From NCBI GenBank assembly GCA_016748015.1, contig JAAOMT010000227.1:1-47034 (forward strand): a stretch of 47,034 nucleotides of DNA, written 5' to 3'. Under the pieces are notes generated by a model, which saw nothing but the letters and a program-made list of their open reading frames with translations, searched no databases and had not been told where the DNA came from. Origin of the DNA: Geosiphon pyriformis (lineage: Eukaryota; Glomeromycota; Glomeromycetes; Archaeosporales; Geosiphonaceae). Shown here piece after piece: positions 10,641 through 21,894 of the stretch. A program made the position numbers and the translations under genes. Each line of letters opens with the position of its first letter. The first letter of the stretch is position 1.

Positions 10641-11474
10641 CTGGTTCTATTTGGATCTTCCTTCACTTCTCCAAGTTGGTATAGCCAATAGTTCTGTTTT
10701 TTGGTTATCAGCCCATAAAAGCTGATAAGTTTTGATGGCTGGTAGGGCTGGATTTTTTTTGAATTTGAAGGTGGGTCTTTGGTTGGTGCTGGCTTTTTGA
10801 AAGTGGCCACATGTGGCTGGAATTCTGGCATGGTGGCCATTATAGCTGATAAAAAGCTCTTGGGTGGTTCAATATAATGTGGCTTTGGCTTTTGTTAACC
10901 AGTCATTCCCTATTAATGCTTGATATTGTGTAACATTCATAACTAATACTTTTGTAAGTATTATTATACCATTAATTCCAAAAGGGAATGAGTTGATTTT
11001 GCCATGATGCAGCTTGGTACTTTCATCGGCTGTTATAATTTGGGACGTCATGGTGCAATCAACTTTAAAACCCAGTTGATTTATTAGTTGAAGCATTACA
11101 ATGCTTCTGGCAGATCCACTGTCTAAGATAAATTTAATTGACATGTTGTTTATTTTTGCTTCCATGTACATAGCAGTAATTGGGCATTCCTTGTCCAATG
11201 TTGTTTCACTAAACATAGCCTCTTTTTTCTCTAATTCAAAAGAAAAAATAGCTGTAAAGCTGCTATCTTCCATGACAACAGCTGGTAGTATTGTTTGAAT
11301 CAAGTTCTGGCTATTGGTAATATTTTTGGTTCCAGGTACATTATCATTAATATTTCCAAGATTTAAGTTTTCTGATATATTAAGGTAAGTTGGCTGAAAA
11401 TTTGGGTAGTTTGGGTAGTTTGCATTTGTTTGCTGATTAGGTTCTATGCAATTAAGATTTCTAGTAATAATCAC
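10640..11474 (-). pseudogene. pro: Element A aspartic protease (retropepsin)
   Basis: ORF 11474-10869 continues, after a stop, to about 10640. The catalytic triplet is intact in IKFILDSGSARSIV, followed by ITADE and the flap-side stretch GINGIIILTKVLVM, then YQALIGNDWLTKAKA, a block found in Ty3/gypsy retropepsins (cf. ILG-D-fL). It would cut the Gag-Pol polyprotein. Upstream residues (SFTAIFSFELEKKEAMFSE) are conserved with B and C and probably belong to the end of gag or a spacer. Confidence 0.88.
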
Positions 11475-11499
11475 ATTTTGACTTAATACTGGCTGGCTT

Positions 11500-13316
11500 C
11501 AAAACTCTGGACACCAGTTTGGATTTAAAATCCCTAATCATTGCTGGTAAGTTCCTTGATTTTGGTACATCGTGAGGTATTGATGTGGTATTAGCATGTA
11601 TTGATTTCTGAGCATTTGGGGGGGCATGTAATAATTATTTTTGTGTGCCTTTTGCATTATTTGCATTTGACATTGGCTAATCAAATGTCCTATGCATTTG
11701 TAAAAATGGCAGACATGTGTTTCTGTTCTAAAGTCCTGACACAATGAGTGATTATTTTGGCTGCTACTAAATTTCTGGTTGTGTCTTTGAGGTGTTTGGT
11801 ATGTGTTATTTTTTCCTGGGTCTGAGATGAGGTAATTTTCTATTTTCTTAAAGAGTTTTTCCCCTAATTGTGTTATTCTCTTTTCTAACATTTCTGTCTT
11901 GTTTTCCTTTATTACCATGTTAACTATTTGACTATGGTTAGCTTTTTTCTTAACTGATTCAAGAGCTTTGGCAAGCGTAACAGCTTCTGGTAATAAATCA
12001 GGATGGACAGGGCATACTCTTCCTAAAATACTGCTTTTTAATCCTCTAATAAATTAATTTAAAACCTGAAGATTGGTATAGTATTCTTGCTCAATTGCTT
12101 CAATCTAACAGTGAATTTGATTAAATCAAGCAAGATATTGGGTAACAGTTTCACCTGTTCCTTGCTTGATAGTATTGAATTTGTTTTGTAGTTGAATTAT
12201 GGCATTTGGATCACTGAATACTTCAAGAGCATGTCTTTGAATTGGGTGAAGCTTATGGGTTTTGTTTTTAAACTTTGATACCACAAGTCAGCAGTTTCTT
12301 TTAAAAAGAAAGGTAATATTTGAATTGCTTTTTGATCATTCTAGTTATTTGTCTGAATGGCTTTTTGTGCTTTTCTAAGCCATATATGCACATCTGTTTC
12401 TTCTTTTCTCCTGAGAAATTTGTTAATTGTGTAATATATGGTGTGGTTATTTTGTCATTGTTTTCTGCTGGTGGGTTTATTAGTCTGAGATAAGTGAAGA
12501 TGATATTTTCTTGTACGTTCCTAAAGGTAGCTTCTTTTATATCTAGTTCTTCTTCTTGGTTTTTAGATTGATTGCTTGATCTGGTAACTGGTTTTGTTCT
12601 TGGTTCCTTGATAGGTTTTTCGGTTTCCAATTCAGACTTCTCTTCACAATTTTCAAACTCTGCTTCAAAATTTGGCTGGAATAATGGTGTTTTAAAAAGT
12701 GATGAATATCTTCTTGTTATTGGTATATTTCTTCAATTACATTGTTTAAGTTTATCAGTATAATTAGGAGTTTTTGGCATTTGTGAAGTTGATATTGATG
12801 TTGATGATGATGCAGCTTCTAATGGAATTTGTATTTTATTTTCTGGTGAAAAATGGTATGATTTATTCTCTGATGAATAGATATGTTGTTTCTTTAATGA
12901 TTGCATGACAGTTTTCTTTGGTGTTTAAGCAGATGTTTCTAGTTTTTGCTAGTTACTTTCTTAATTAGTTTCTAAATTTTCTTTGGCTTGTTGGTGCATT
13001 CCTTAGTGTTTCTTGTGGATATTAGAAAATTTTTGTTAGCATATTGCTTAATTTTGCGATGGATTTTGACAATAGTTGTGGCTATTACTGCTACTTCCTT
13101 TGTAGTGTATTGTGATAATTCTCTATACAATCCAAGTTTTGTATTATGTGGTTCTTCTTCTTTTTCTATGTAGTAATTTATTCTGGTGTTGATATAATAA
13201 GTGAGAGCAGATTCTGTTGGACAACACCCTTCTGGTAATTCAAGATTACTTTGATTTTGTGTGTAAATAGCATGACAGAATTCAAGAACAGTAAGAGTAG
13301 GGGTTTTTGTTACCAC
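11500..13316 (-). pseudogene. gag: Element A Gag with zinc knuckle
   Basis: Three main open pieces on the minus strand. 13316-12972 is the N-terminal part, with an ATG near the 5' LTR. 12630-12301 is a charged linker running into the capsid core (TQLTNFSGEKK..). About 12300-11940 holds the rest of a retrotransposon Gag core (a Trp-Tyr-x-Ser-Leu-like block). 11918-11538 has the tail with a CX2CX4HX4C zinc knuckle read as CHFYKCIGHLISQC, in which the second Cys is Tyr (TGT to TAT). Gag forms the particle and binds RNA. Stops and frame changes make it non-functional. Confidence 0.82.
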
Positions 13317-13380
13317 TTTTGTTTCTTCCTTTTTAGCAATGAATTATTGCTAATTATTATTTTTTTTTGATTTTTTTTTT

Positions 13381-13398
13381 CTCATAGAGTTCACTAAA
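13381..13398 (-). other. Element A primer binding site (probable)
   Basis: On the minus strand the 18 bases after the 5' LTR are tttagtgaactctatgag. They match the same position in B (tttggtgcttcctgtgag) at 12 of 18 places. The B form, TT then TGGTGC, fits a tRNA 3' end of type ...GCACCA; here the first G of TGG is A. The tRNA is not identified. Confidence 0.55.
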
Positions 13399-14194
13399 TA
13401 TTATGGGAAATTTTTTTTGATATATTTTAATTGTAATCAGTCTTTCATGAGTTTCTCAATTTTATGTGTTGGATATTAATAATAATGTACTGAAGGTTTT
13501 CTCTTGATGTTGTAATGTAAGTCTTCTCTTTAATTCTAGTTGTCTTTGTATGTTATGTACTTCTTCCCAGAGGCTAATCTGAAATCTACCTGCTGTCTGA
13601 GGTCTTCTCTGAGGCTATCCTTGCAATTGTCTGATGTGTTTCTCTAATTTAGAAACATGGAATATTAATGGCCTTTTTGCAATTTCCCTAAGTATATAAT
13701 AAAGCTTTTTCAATTTTAATTAGTAATCACATGAATAATCTTGATCAGAGATTATTCTTCCAAAGAGTTCAAAGATAGAATGATAGTTTCATTCACTAGA
13801 GAAGGTATGTGAATTCTATTGTTAATCTCGCAATTGTAATATTAATTCAATTTATTATTTTTATTAATTCTTTTTAAATAAGATTTTATTTAGATATTTG
13901 TTGCTTTTAGTTAAAGCTGTTAGATTTTTTATTATTAAAACTATTGTATATATATATAATTATTGTTTTACAAAATAATGTCTTGTAATACTTTATTTCC
14001 GTTATTTTTAAATAGTGCTTGCTGCTTTTGCATGATAATGCTTGCTGCTATTATAAAATAGTGCTTGCTGCTATTGCACAGTAGTGCTTTGCTGTTATTT
14101 GTAAATCATTTTTTTTATAAATTGTTACTGTGCTATTTCATGATTGGCTAATTTATATTATTTATAATTTTTATTAAATTCTTGAACTGTAACA
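13399..14194 (-). repeat. Element A 5' LTR (right copy)
   Basis: 796 bases, ending CTGTAACA on the plus strand; its other end has drifted from TGTTACAG to TATTATGG. Transcription would start here and run left. It carries four GTGCTTGCTGCT-like units at 14014-14100 against two in the other LTR. Immediately right lies element D sequence (GAGTAT...). Confidence 0.9.
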
Positions 14195-14506
14195 GAGTAT
14201 ATGCATGGCTTTATTTATTAAGACACAGTTAAAGCTTTTATTGAATTGTGATATTTGATAGAATGTCAATAAGGGCAAATAAAAAGTTTTCTTTTAAAGT
14301 TTGCTTTAAAAGTTTTGATAATTGAATTCCAAAATAACTTTTTGTGTTTCTTTTATAAGAGTGATAATTCTGAAAATTATTTACTACTGGTGTTATAGTT
14401 TCTTTTGGATGTAATTAATTTGACTTTTATTGATTATTATGAATAAATTAGGAAGTGTTTTCAAAGCTAACATTAATTTTTGAGATATTTTTTGAAAAAT
14501 AATCAT
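14195..14506 (-). pseudogene. Element D extra ORF, N-terminal part
   Basis: Minus strand, starting at a possible ATG (14506). Residues like MLALKTLPNLFIIINKSQ match C (MLALKTLSNLFIMINRSQ) from 35843. The C-terminal half is missing because element A borders it at 14194. Function unknown. Confidence 0.65.
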
Positions 14507-14699
14507 GATGAAAGTAAATAAATTAAATATAAAATTTGAAAAGATTTGAAAAAAAAATAAGAAATAATTTTGAAATTTTATATATTTTTGGTTTTGGGTT
14601 TTTCTTGTAATTATTTACTATTTTTGTTTTTACGTTTGTGTATTATTAAAAAAATATTATAATAATATTAAATTAAATATTAAGATTTGGTTATTGTTT

Positions 14700-15800
14700 T
14701 ATTATAGTTATTGGTTTTAAATTTTAAGAAACATCTTTGGAATTAATTAAAAGAGAATGTTTACTAATTTGTAAAATTAATAATTTAGGATTGTTTCTGA
14801 AATAATAATGTTTTAATTAATTTCTATGTATAACTTTTGCTAATACTTTGTTATTCAGTCTTAATTTATATAATTTATTGTTTAAGATTTCATAATTATA
14901 AAATAATCTATTCTATTTATGTTTAATTTTCTATTCTATTGTTTTTTAGTCCTAATTTTGCATAAAAAAACTTTGTTTTTAACTTTAAATTCATTAGTTA
15001 CTAGTAGCAATTTGTTATTATGTTGTTTTTTTTATTGGACTTGAAAATATTTAATATGAATAGCTACTATTTATTGTTTTTCTTCTAAAGTACTAAGCAA
15101 GATATAGGCTTTTTATTAAAATATTTCTTAAAAGTTTTCTTAATTGATTGATTGTATTAAATAGTTTTCTACTGTAAAATTAATTGACAATATTATTGTT
15201 TTTTTATAAGTCAAATTAAATAGTATCTGTTTTATAGCATTTAGTTTTAGTGTTTTGTATATTAGTAATACTGATAGAATAAAGTTATTTTATTTTTGTT
15301 CAAAATTAATTAAGACTTTGGCTAATAATATATACAATGTTCAGTTGAAATGTTTTATTAATTTATTTATTTAAGAATAATAAGATGATAAAAGTGGTCT
15401 TTTAACATTAAATTATTCACAAATTACTTGTATTAAGTTGTTTATAAAATGTGTTTCTTGATTAGATAAAAGTTTAATTAGATATTTATGTTTACAAATA
15501 ATGTTTTCATAAATGAAATTTGCTATTAATTTTGTATCTGCTTTTTGAATGGCTCTAACTTTAAACTATTTGGTAAAAAAATTTACTATAACTGCAATAT
15601 AATAATTTTTTTGAGTAGTAATAAGTAATAGTCTGACTAAATTGATTTTTATTCTGTCAAAAATTTGTCCAATTTTAATTGAATTTAGAGGTTTAGTAAA
15701 ACAAGTTTCTTCTTTTTTTTAATAACTATTATATGATTTTATATATTATCAAATGTTTTTTACATGTAAAGCCAAAAATAATGTTCTAATGTTCTTTAAA
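14700..15800 (-). pseudogene. Element D integrase remnant
   Basis: Minus strand, recognised mainly by colinear similarity to C (36080-37140): the segment around 15420-15560 parallels the central catalytic region. The position of the catalytic Glu near 15350 reads I-N-K, as in C where it is Lys. Very AT-rich with stops throughout; not functional. Confidence 0.6.
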
Positions 15801-16139
15801 TTACACTATTTTTTCTTAAATATGCTGAAGATAGATCTATGTACATATTATAAAAAATAGTTTTTTTTGTTTTTTTAGATAAATCTGAGTGAGTTGGTTG
15901 AATTTCTGTAATTTTGATAATAAATTTTGTTGTAATAAATAAAATATTGTTTTACTTGGTATTATAATCATTGTTTTTTAATTAAAAACCAGTTTTCTGG
16001 TATAGTAATAGTTTCCAAATAGTTTTTAATATTGTTGTTATTTTCTGGTTTCATTATTTGTTGATTATTTGTTGTTAAGTTAGTAGATTGTAATAAAGTT
16101 AGTATTAGTGCTAATTTTGTCTTATTTTTAAAAGACTAT

Positions 16140-17460
16140 CTATATTTATATATAATTTTCTAGATTTGTAGTAAACAATATATTTGTAATTGGCTAAGAA
16201 GTTAGTCTATTAAGATTAATTTACACTAAGCTCAAAACTCTATTTGTTAAGCTATTTAAGGCTAATGTTGTTAGTTATGATATCAAATTTTTTTTTATTG
16301 TAAAAATATTGCTAAAAGTGTTTAAAAGTTTAGATAATAACTGTTGCTTTTAATTTAATTAAGCTATATTTGAATTTTGTTGACTTAAGTATTTTACTGG
16401 CATATGCAATTATTTGCTCTTTGTCACTGTCACTTATTTGTAATAAGATGACACAAAAAGCTATATATGAAGCATTAGTGGCTAATTGAAATCTTTTTTT
16501 GAAGTTAGAATAGACAAAAATTGAAGCAGTTATAAGTTTTTTTTGAAAGTATCAAATACTTTTTGTTAAACTGAAGTTTATTGGTATTTAACATTTTTGT
16601 TAATCAGATAATTAAGAAGTTTGGTAATTTTTGAGAATTTTTTAATAAATTTTTAATAATAGGAAGCTAATCTAATAAATTTTCTTAATTTTGTAGTATT
16701 TTAAAGAATTTAAAAGTTTTTAATAATATTAATTGTTTCTGAATTAAGTTGAACTCCATTTTTGCTTACAATATATTCAAAAAAAATTAAACTTGTTTTT
16801 CTAAAGTGATATTTTTTAAAGTTTAATTTTAATTTTACTTTTTGTAATTATTGAAAAACTTCTTGCAAGTAGATTAAATAAGCTTCAAATATTGAAAAAT
16901 AAATATTAGTATTATCAAAATAAACAATTACTGATTACCATAAAAGTTTTTTGTAAACAATATTTATAAGTTATTAAAATATTGCTAATATATTGCAAAG
17001 TCTAAAAACATTATATTAAATTTATAATTCTCTTATTGTGTAGTAAATGTTGTTTTAACTTGTTAGTATTCACTTTCCAAATCTAAAGTTAAGAAGTATT
17101 TGGCTTTTTCTAAAGCATCTAACAAATTCTTGGTAATAGGTAAACATTTTTAATTATAATATTATTAAGTTGGCAATAGTCAACACAAAATCAAATTTTC
17201 CTATTTTTTTTTTAACCAGAATTACTGGTAAGATTCAGAAACTTTTTAATAGTTGAATAAGACTATTGTTGAGTATTTTTTTTACTTTTTGTTTAATAAA
17301 TTGGTGGCTTGTAAGTAAAACTTGGTAAGCTTGTTGGTATTTTAATAAAGCATTTTTTGTGTAGATTTTATGTTGCATAATATTGGTTTTTTCAAAATTG
17401 TTGTTATCTTTAGTCAATATATCAGCATATTTAACAATTAACTGTTTTAATTGTTTTTGT
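16140..17460 (-). pseudogene. Element D RT and RNase H remnant
   Basis: Minus strand. The RT active box near 16935-16905 reads VIVYFDNTNIYF, so YLDD has become YFDN. The short open piece 17417-17235 matches the RT N-terminus of B and C (KTNIMQHKIYTKNALLKYQQAYQV..). RNase H lies at about 16140-16640 by alignment with C. Heavily broken. Confidence 0.7.
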
Positions 17461-17849
17461 TGTTAGAGTTTTAAGGGATCCAATTTGATAAAAAAAGCTT
17501 TTTTTCAATTAGATAGTAGTTTTTAATATTTGAAATAATGTTGAAGTTTAAGAGTAGTATATGTTTTACAATTTCAATGAAATTCAAAACAGTTTGAGAA
17601 GTTTTATTCTGAAAGATATTATTATATATAATTCTAATTTCTAATTTATTTAATAAAATAATAGAGTTGTTATTGGAATTATAAAATATAACTCGAAATT
17701 TTTTATTTCTTTAGAAATATAGACATTTAGAATTAAAATTTTATTTTTCAAACAAATTTATTTATTTGATTCAAGATTTGTTGAGTAATTATTAGTTTTG
17801 GGCAAGTGTAAATTTTGTAATGTTCTTTAAAAGATAAAATGATAATTGA

Positions 17850-18380
17850 TTGTAGAAGTTAAAAAATCTGGTAAGATTTATTTTGTATATTAAAACTTAT
17901 ATATATTAAAACTGTGAATCATCTAGTTGAACCAAAACTTTGAGTTCTTTTATCATTTTTGTCTAATTGTTTTCTTTAATTAACTGATTGTAAATTCGAA
18001 ATGTTAATTAAGAATAGATAAATTGCTTAAGCAATTTTTTTAGCATGTTTTATCTTAAATAACTTTTTTGTTTTATTTTGTAGCATAATTGTAATGTCTT
18101 CAGTGTATCTTGTATCTATAATTTTTCCTTTAATATTAATTTTTTTTGCTGGCCAGAAGTAATCAAGAAGCAATTTAAACTATTGCTCCTAATAATATTT
18201 TAAGAGCAATTTTAAGATTAATTTTTATTAAAAATTTTGGTTAAAGAACCAAAGTATCTTTTCTTGAATAATAAAAATCATATTCTGCATCAATTTTGTG
18301 AGCTTTTTTTGGCTTGATCTCTTGGCTATTATTGTCAAAGTACTTGAGTTGTATGACAAGCTGATTTTTGATCAAGTAGA
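17850..18380 (-). pseudogene. Element D dUTPase remnant
   Basis: Minus strand. The lead-in KYFDNNSQEIKPKKAHKID and motif I (DAEYDF) are still readable near 18350-18270, matching C (KYFDNNGQGIKPKKAHEID). Motifs II-V follow in decayed form. This makes D the fourth element in the window with a dUTPase between the cysteine module and RT. Confidence 0.7.
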
Positions 18381-18479
18381 TTAAAGTGGTTGTAATTTTT
18401 TTTTCAAATTTAAATTCTCCAAATTCGATTTCATGCTTATTATTTTTACTAGGCAGAAAAATGCTAAAAACATAACATT

Positions 18480-19090
18480 TCAGACACTATTAGTTATTAC
18501 AAGACATTATATATTCTTTACATAGTTAAATGTTCATTTGTTTTAATTATTAAATTTGAGCTTTTTTGGTTAAATAGATGTAACTTATAATTTAGTGGTA
18601 AGTTTTAACTTTATCTTCATAGTTATATCCAATTTCGAAAGTGTATTCAATATATTCAGTTTTTTTTATCTAATAAATATTTTTTTGAGTTTCTTTATTA
18701 ATTAGACCTATAGCCAATTTATAGATCATTTTAACATTATGTGGGTAATAATAAAGTTTGTTAAAAGCACTGTTATATACTGTATTAAATCAAATTTCTC
18801 TTTTTAACTTTTTTGTAATTGAAAGTACATATTAACAAGTTTAATTACAAACTACTTTTCTTATTGTAATATTGATCTAGTTGTATTCTTTTGGTAACAT
18901 TTTTTCACATGTAAAACAAGACATATTGTTTTATTTTTTATTTTGTTTGAAGTATTTAAATTATTTCTGGTAACAAATTTTATAATAATAGCAAATATGT
19001 ATTTCATATTTTTTTTCTAAAAATATACAAGCTCCTATAAATAAAAGCTTTTTGTTGCAGTTTTTATACTTGAGTAAAATATAAAATAGT
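18480..19090 (-). pseudogene. Element D cysteine module remnant
   Basis: Colinear with C 39900-40540. Parts of the Cys motifs survive, for example the NKKLL and ACIF words near 19060-19020. It is broken by stops, with no separate function assignable. Confidence 0.55.
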
Positions 19091-19220
19091 TATTTCTGTA
19101 ATTTTAATTTATAATACCAAACTTTATTTCAACTACTAATTTCTTTAAAAAATTTTTGTTTTGTTTTTTTAGTCCAATTAGATATTAATTTAAGAGTTAT
19201 GTAAGTTTTAGTAATTAGTA

Positions 19221-19290
19221 CAGTGAACTCTCTTTATAATCACATCTTTTGGTCAGCACATTTATGGTGACTATAGAGAGATGGGACAAT
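19221..19290. repeat. Tigger-like left TIR and subterminal repeat
   Basis: Starts CAGTGAACTCTCTTTATA after a TA; the right end reads CAGTAAACTCTCTCTATA in reverse complement. A further gtgactatagagag copy lies at about 19268-19281 and recurs near 33377 and 33550, a candidate transposase binding word. Confidence 0.88.
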
Positions 19291-19361
19291 AAAAAATAAT
19301 TAATATTTTATCACATAATCTATATATCATATGCATAATATAATAACTAATTATATATATT

Positions 19362-20921
19362 TTATTTAAAAAAGCTATCTATTTGCAACTGTTTTTTCTC
19401 TTCTTGAACTTTGAGAACAGTATTATGAATTAATGTTCTCAAAGCTTTAAAAAAGTCTGAATTAACTTTTTTACTATACTGCTCTTCACAATAGCACAAT
19501 GTATCTTTAAGTGCAATTTTACCTTGATGTATAGATAATAAAAGCAAAGATTCATCTTCATTTTCACTTTCTAAATCTTTATTTGCATTAGAATTTCTAC
19601 TATACTTATTGTTAATAAGATTCACAATTTCATTCTCTGAGGCATAAGTGAATAATAGTTCAAACTTGTCAATATTAATGAAGTCTATTGCCAATAGCTT
19701 ATCAATATCAACATGCTTAATAAGAACTTGTACTTCTTGTAGAAGTTCTTGTTCAATATCTAATGGATGGGCTGGCATTTGATTATTATTCAGAATTCCC
19801 ATATGATGCCAACAGTTTTGGATTGTAGTTGTTGTTATCACTAACCACGCATCAATTAAAAAGTCAACTGCATCCTTTAATGTTACTGTTGATATTGGAA
19901 TCTTGTCATCATACTGATTAATAAGATAGAAAAAAAACAACTTTTGGTATTGTGCCTTAAAAGGTGCAATAATTCCTGTATCTAATGGTTGCAAATGGGA
20001 TGTTGTATTGAATGGTAGGTATCTAATCATAATATTAAATAATATGGAAGATTTTCTACCATGGAGACCAGCATTATTAAGCAATAGCAAAATCTTTTTT
20101 TTCTTGTGATGTATTTCTTCATTTAATAAATTAAGCCATTCACTAAAAATATTGGTTTACATCCATGCTTTTGTATTGTAACAATAAGTGATTAGAAGTG
20201 CATTCATATTAATATTGTGAAAACATTGTAACTTTGCGGCTTTGCCGATAATTAAAGGCTGCAACTTGATGCTGTCTGTTGTATTACAAGCAAGAAGTAT
20301 GGTAATTCGACTCTTATCACGCTTAGTGTCAGAGGTAAAGTTTGTTGCCAAAGTTGCATTTGGTGGCATTCTAAAGAATAATGCTGTCTCATCAGCATTG
20401 TAAACATCATTTAGATTATATTTGCTGATAATTTCACGCAGTTTTTCTCATTCTTTTAGTAAAATTTCTAAGAGAGTACTGTTTGCTTCATCATGCATTT
20501 TAATGTGGTGCAAATTATAATGTTTTTTGAACTTTTCTAACCAACTATCTGATGCTTTAAAGTTATTTTTTTTTGAAAACTTTTCAGCAAACTTGAGAGC
20601 TTTCATTTGTAAAATTTTTCCAGTAAGAATGCAGTTGGTAGCTAGTGCTCTGAGCATCTATTCTCCCAGTGCATCATTTATCTTTGGAAACATCTCTTTC
20701 CTGTTCTTTGTCAATTGACCAGAGTTGCCAGATACATTTTTTTCAATCCATTGGTCTGATTTTGTGAGTATTTTTGTTACAGTGGAGCAGTCAATTTTTA
20801 GATTAAATATTTCGATAAGTCTATTTACTAAGTAGTCAGAATGCTCTAGTTTGTACTAACAAAAAGCCTTTTTAGTTTCCAAGGAGATTGTTGTTCACTT
20901 TTGGTTTGTGTTTTTTGGCAT
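19362..20921 (-). pseudogene. Pogo/Tigger-like transposase (DDE), five in-frame stops
   Basis: One frame of about 520 codons from ATG at 20921 to the stop at 19362. An N-terminal helix-turn-helix (about 20921-20730) and a CENP-B/Tc5-type DNA-binding domain (about 20700-20480; SDSWLEKFKKHYNLH) precede the catalytic domain (about 20420-19740). The first Asp is kept in NADETALFFRMPPN. The second is Asn in LLLNNAG (expected D-N-A). The third is kept in HLQPLDTGI, 31 residues on. The stops (near 20895, 20865, 20657, 20445, 20157) are each one C-to-T or G-to-A step from Trp or Gln codons. It would cut and paste its own element; now inactive. Confidence 0.9.
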
Positions 20922-20965
20922 ATTAATAAGAACACACTTTTTATTGTATTTTGCTTTTATAACAC

Positions 20966-21832
20966 TATTACTTGAAGAAAGAAAGCTTATCAAAAAAAGA
21001 AGAAAAATGTGACAAAATGTGAAAAGACACAGAATAGTGCACAATAACATAGAATAACATATTATAACATGGGATAACATAGAATAACGTGTAATAATGT
21101 CAGATAATGTGTTATAACATAGAATAATTAGTTATAATGTAAGAAAAATGAAATAATAGCTAGCAAGAACAGACAATCCAAAGCAATCCTGTAAAACTAG
21201 AAAATACATATATATAGCAGTAGCATTAGAAGCAGAGAAAAAAAGGGAGAAAAAAAAGAAATTCCTTAACTACTGTTCCTCAGTTAGAAACCATAGCATT
21301 TCAAAATAACAATAAATATACTTATTTAGCATCTCAAATCCAGTTGTTCACTATCAATTCTAAATGATGATAGTAATTGATACTTAAAACACGTGGGAAC
21401 AATAGCCTTTAATCATGGCTATTAATGAGATACTAACTTACATTGCCTTGGCTTATTGTCTCTATTTTCTTTATCTCTTTTATTTTTTTGTCTTTATTTT
21501 GTTAAGTATACTAATTGATTGAGGATTAAAGCACTAAGTATTGATGTCAAGAATTGCCTGGTAAAAAACTTCTGTGAGTGGGTAGAATGCATAAGAATTA
21601 CAGATTGCTTACCAGAGGATTGCTGGCCACCATGCTGAAAAAAAAATTGATGGAATTGTGATTCTGGGAAGCTATGAAAAAAAGATAACATGGAAATTTC
21701 TGTCCATTATACAAAGAACTCCAATCAAAATCTTCTGATTGAAACACCTTCAGACATTACTAATATCATCAATTAAGCACCAAGTTATGAGTTTGTTATT
21801 TGCTTTGAGACCCCAAATAATTACCTGTAACA
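20966..21832 (+). repeat. Element B 5' LTR
   Basis: 867 bases, matching 30184-31049. It contains an array of imperfect ATAACATAGA-like units (about 21030-21130), also present in the other copy. A 65-residue minus-strand ORF (21691-21494) is kept open in both LTRs but looks like a by-product of the repeat. Confidence 0.9.
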
Positions 21833-21850
21833 TTTGGTGCTTCCTGTGAG
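21833..21850 (+). other. Element B primer binding site (probable)
   Basis: The 18 bases after the LTR are tttggtgcttcctgtgag: a two-base spacer, then TGGTGC, the complement of a tRNA ending GCACCA. C has tttggtgcttttctacgg in the same place. The tRNA is not identified and it is not the initiator-Met type site (TGGTATCAGAGC) common in other elements. Confidence 0.6.
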
Positions 21851-21894
21851 ATATAATCCTACAGAAAACCAGCACCAACAACAATCATCCAAAA

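Larger units (their letters stand above)
6386..14194 (-). mobile_element. LTR retrotransposon A (Ty3/gypsy-like, dUTPase-carrying, no integrase)
   Basis: Two LTRs in direct repeat (6386-7154 and 13399-14194) enclose 6,244 bases coding on the minus strand in the order gag, protease, cysteine module, dUTPase, RT, RNase H, extra ORF. LTR ends carry inverted termini TGTTACAG / CTGTAACA. Integrase is absent: RNase H ends near 7617 and the extra ORF starts at once. The internal part is 1.7-2.1 kb shorter than in B and C. Protease DSG, RT YLDD and the first RNase H Asp are kept, but frameshifts and stops break the frame. Flanks (AACAC left, GAGTA right) show no target site duplication. Confidence 0.88.
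14195..19220 (-). mobile_element. LTR retrotransposon D, left part (oldest relative of C)
   Basis: Colinear with C bases about 35565-40650 on the minus strand: extra ORF (14195-14506), integrase (about 14700-15800), RNase H (about 16140-16640), RT (about 16640-17460), pre-RT (to about 17850), dUTPase (about 17850-18380), cysteine module (about 18480-19090) and the protease tail. It is far more AT-rich than C, with many stops and indels. It is cut on the right by the Tigger element at a TA (19219-19220) and continues at 33568. On the left it stops at element A, and its 3' LTR is not found there. Confidence 0.82.

Noticed and set aside
21494-21691. 65-codon minus ORF kept open in both B LTRs (also 30711-30908)
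   Set aside because: The two copies are open because the LTRs are duplicates; no homologue or motif, and it is antisense to the element.
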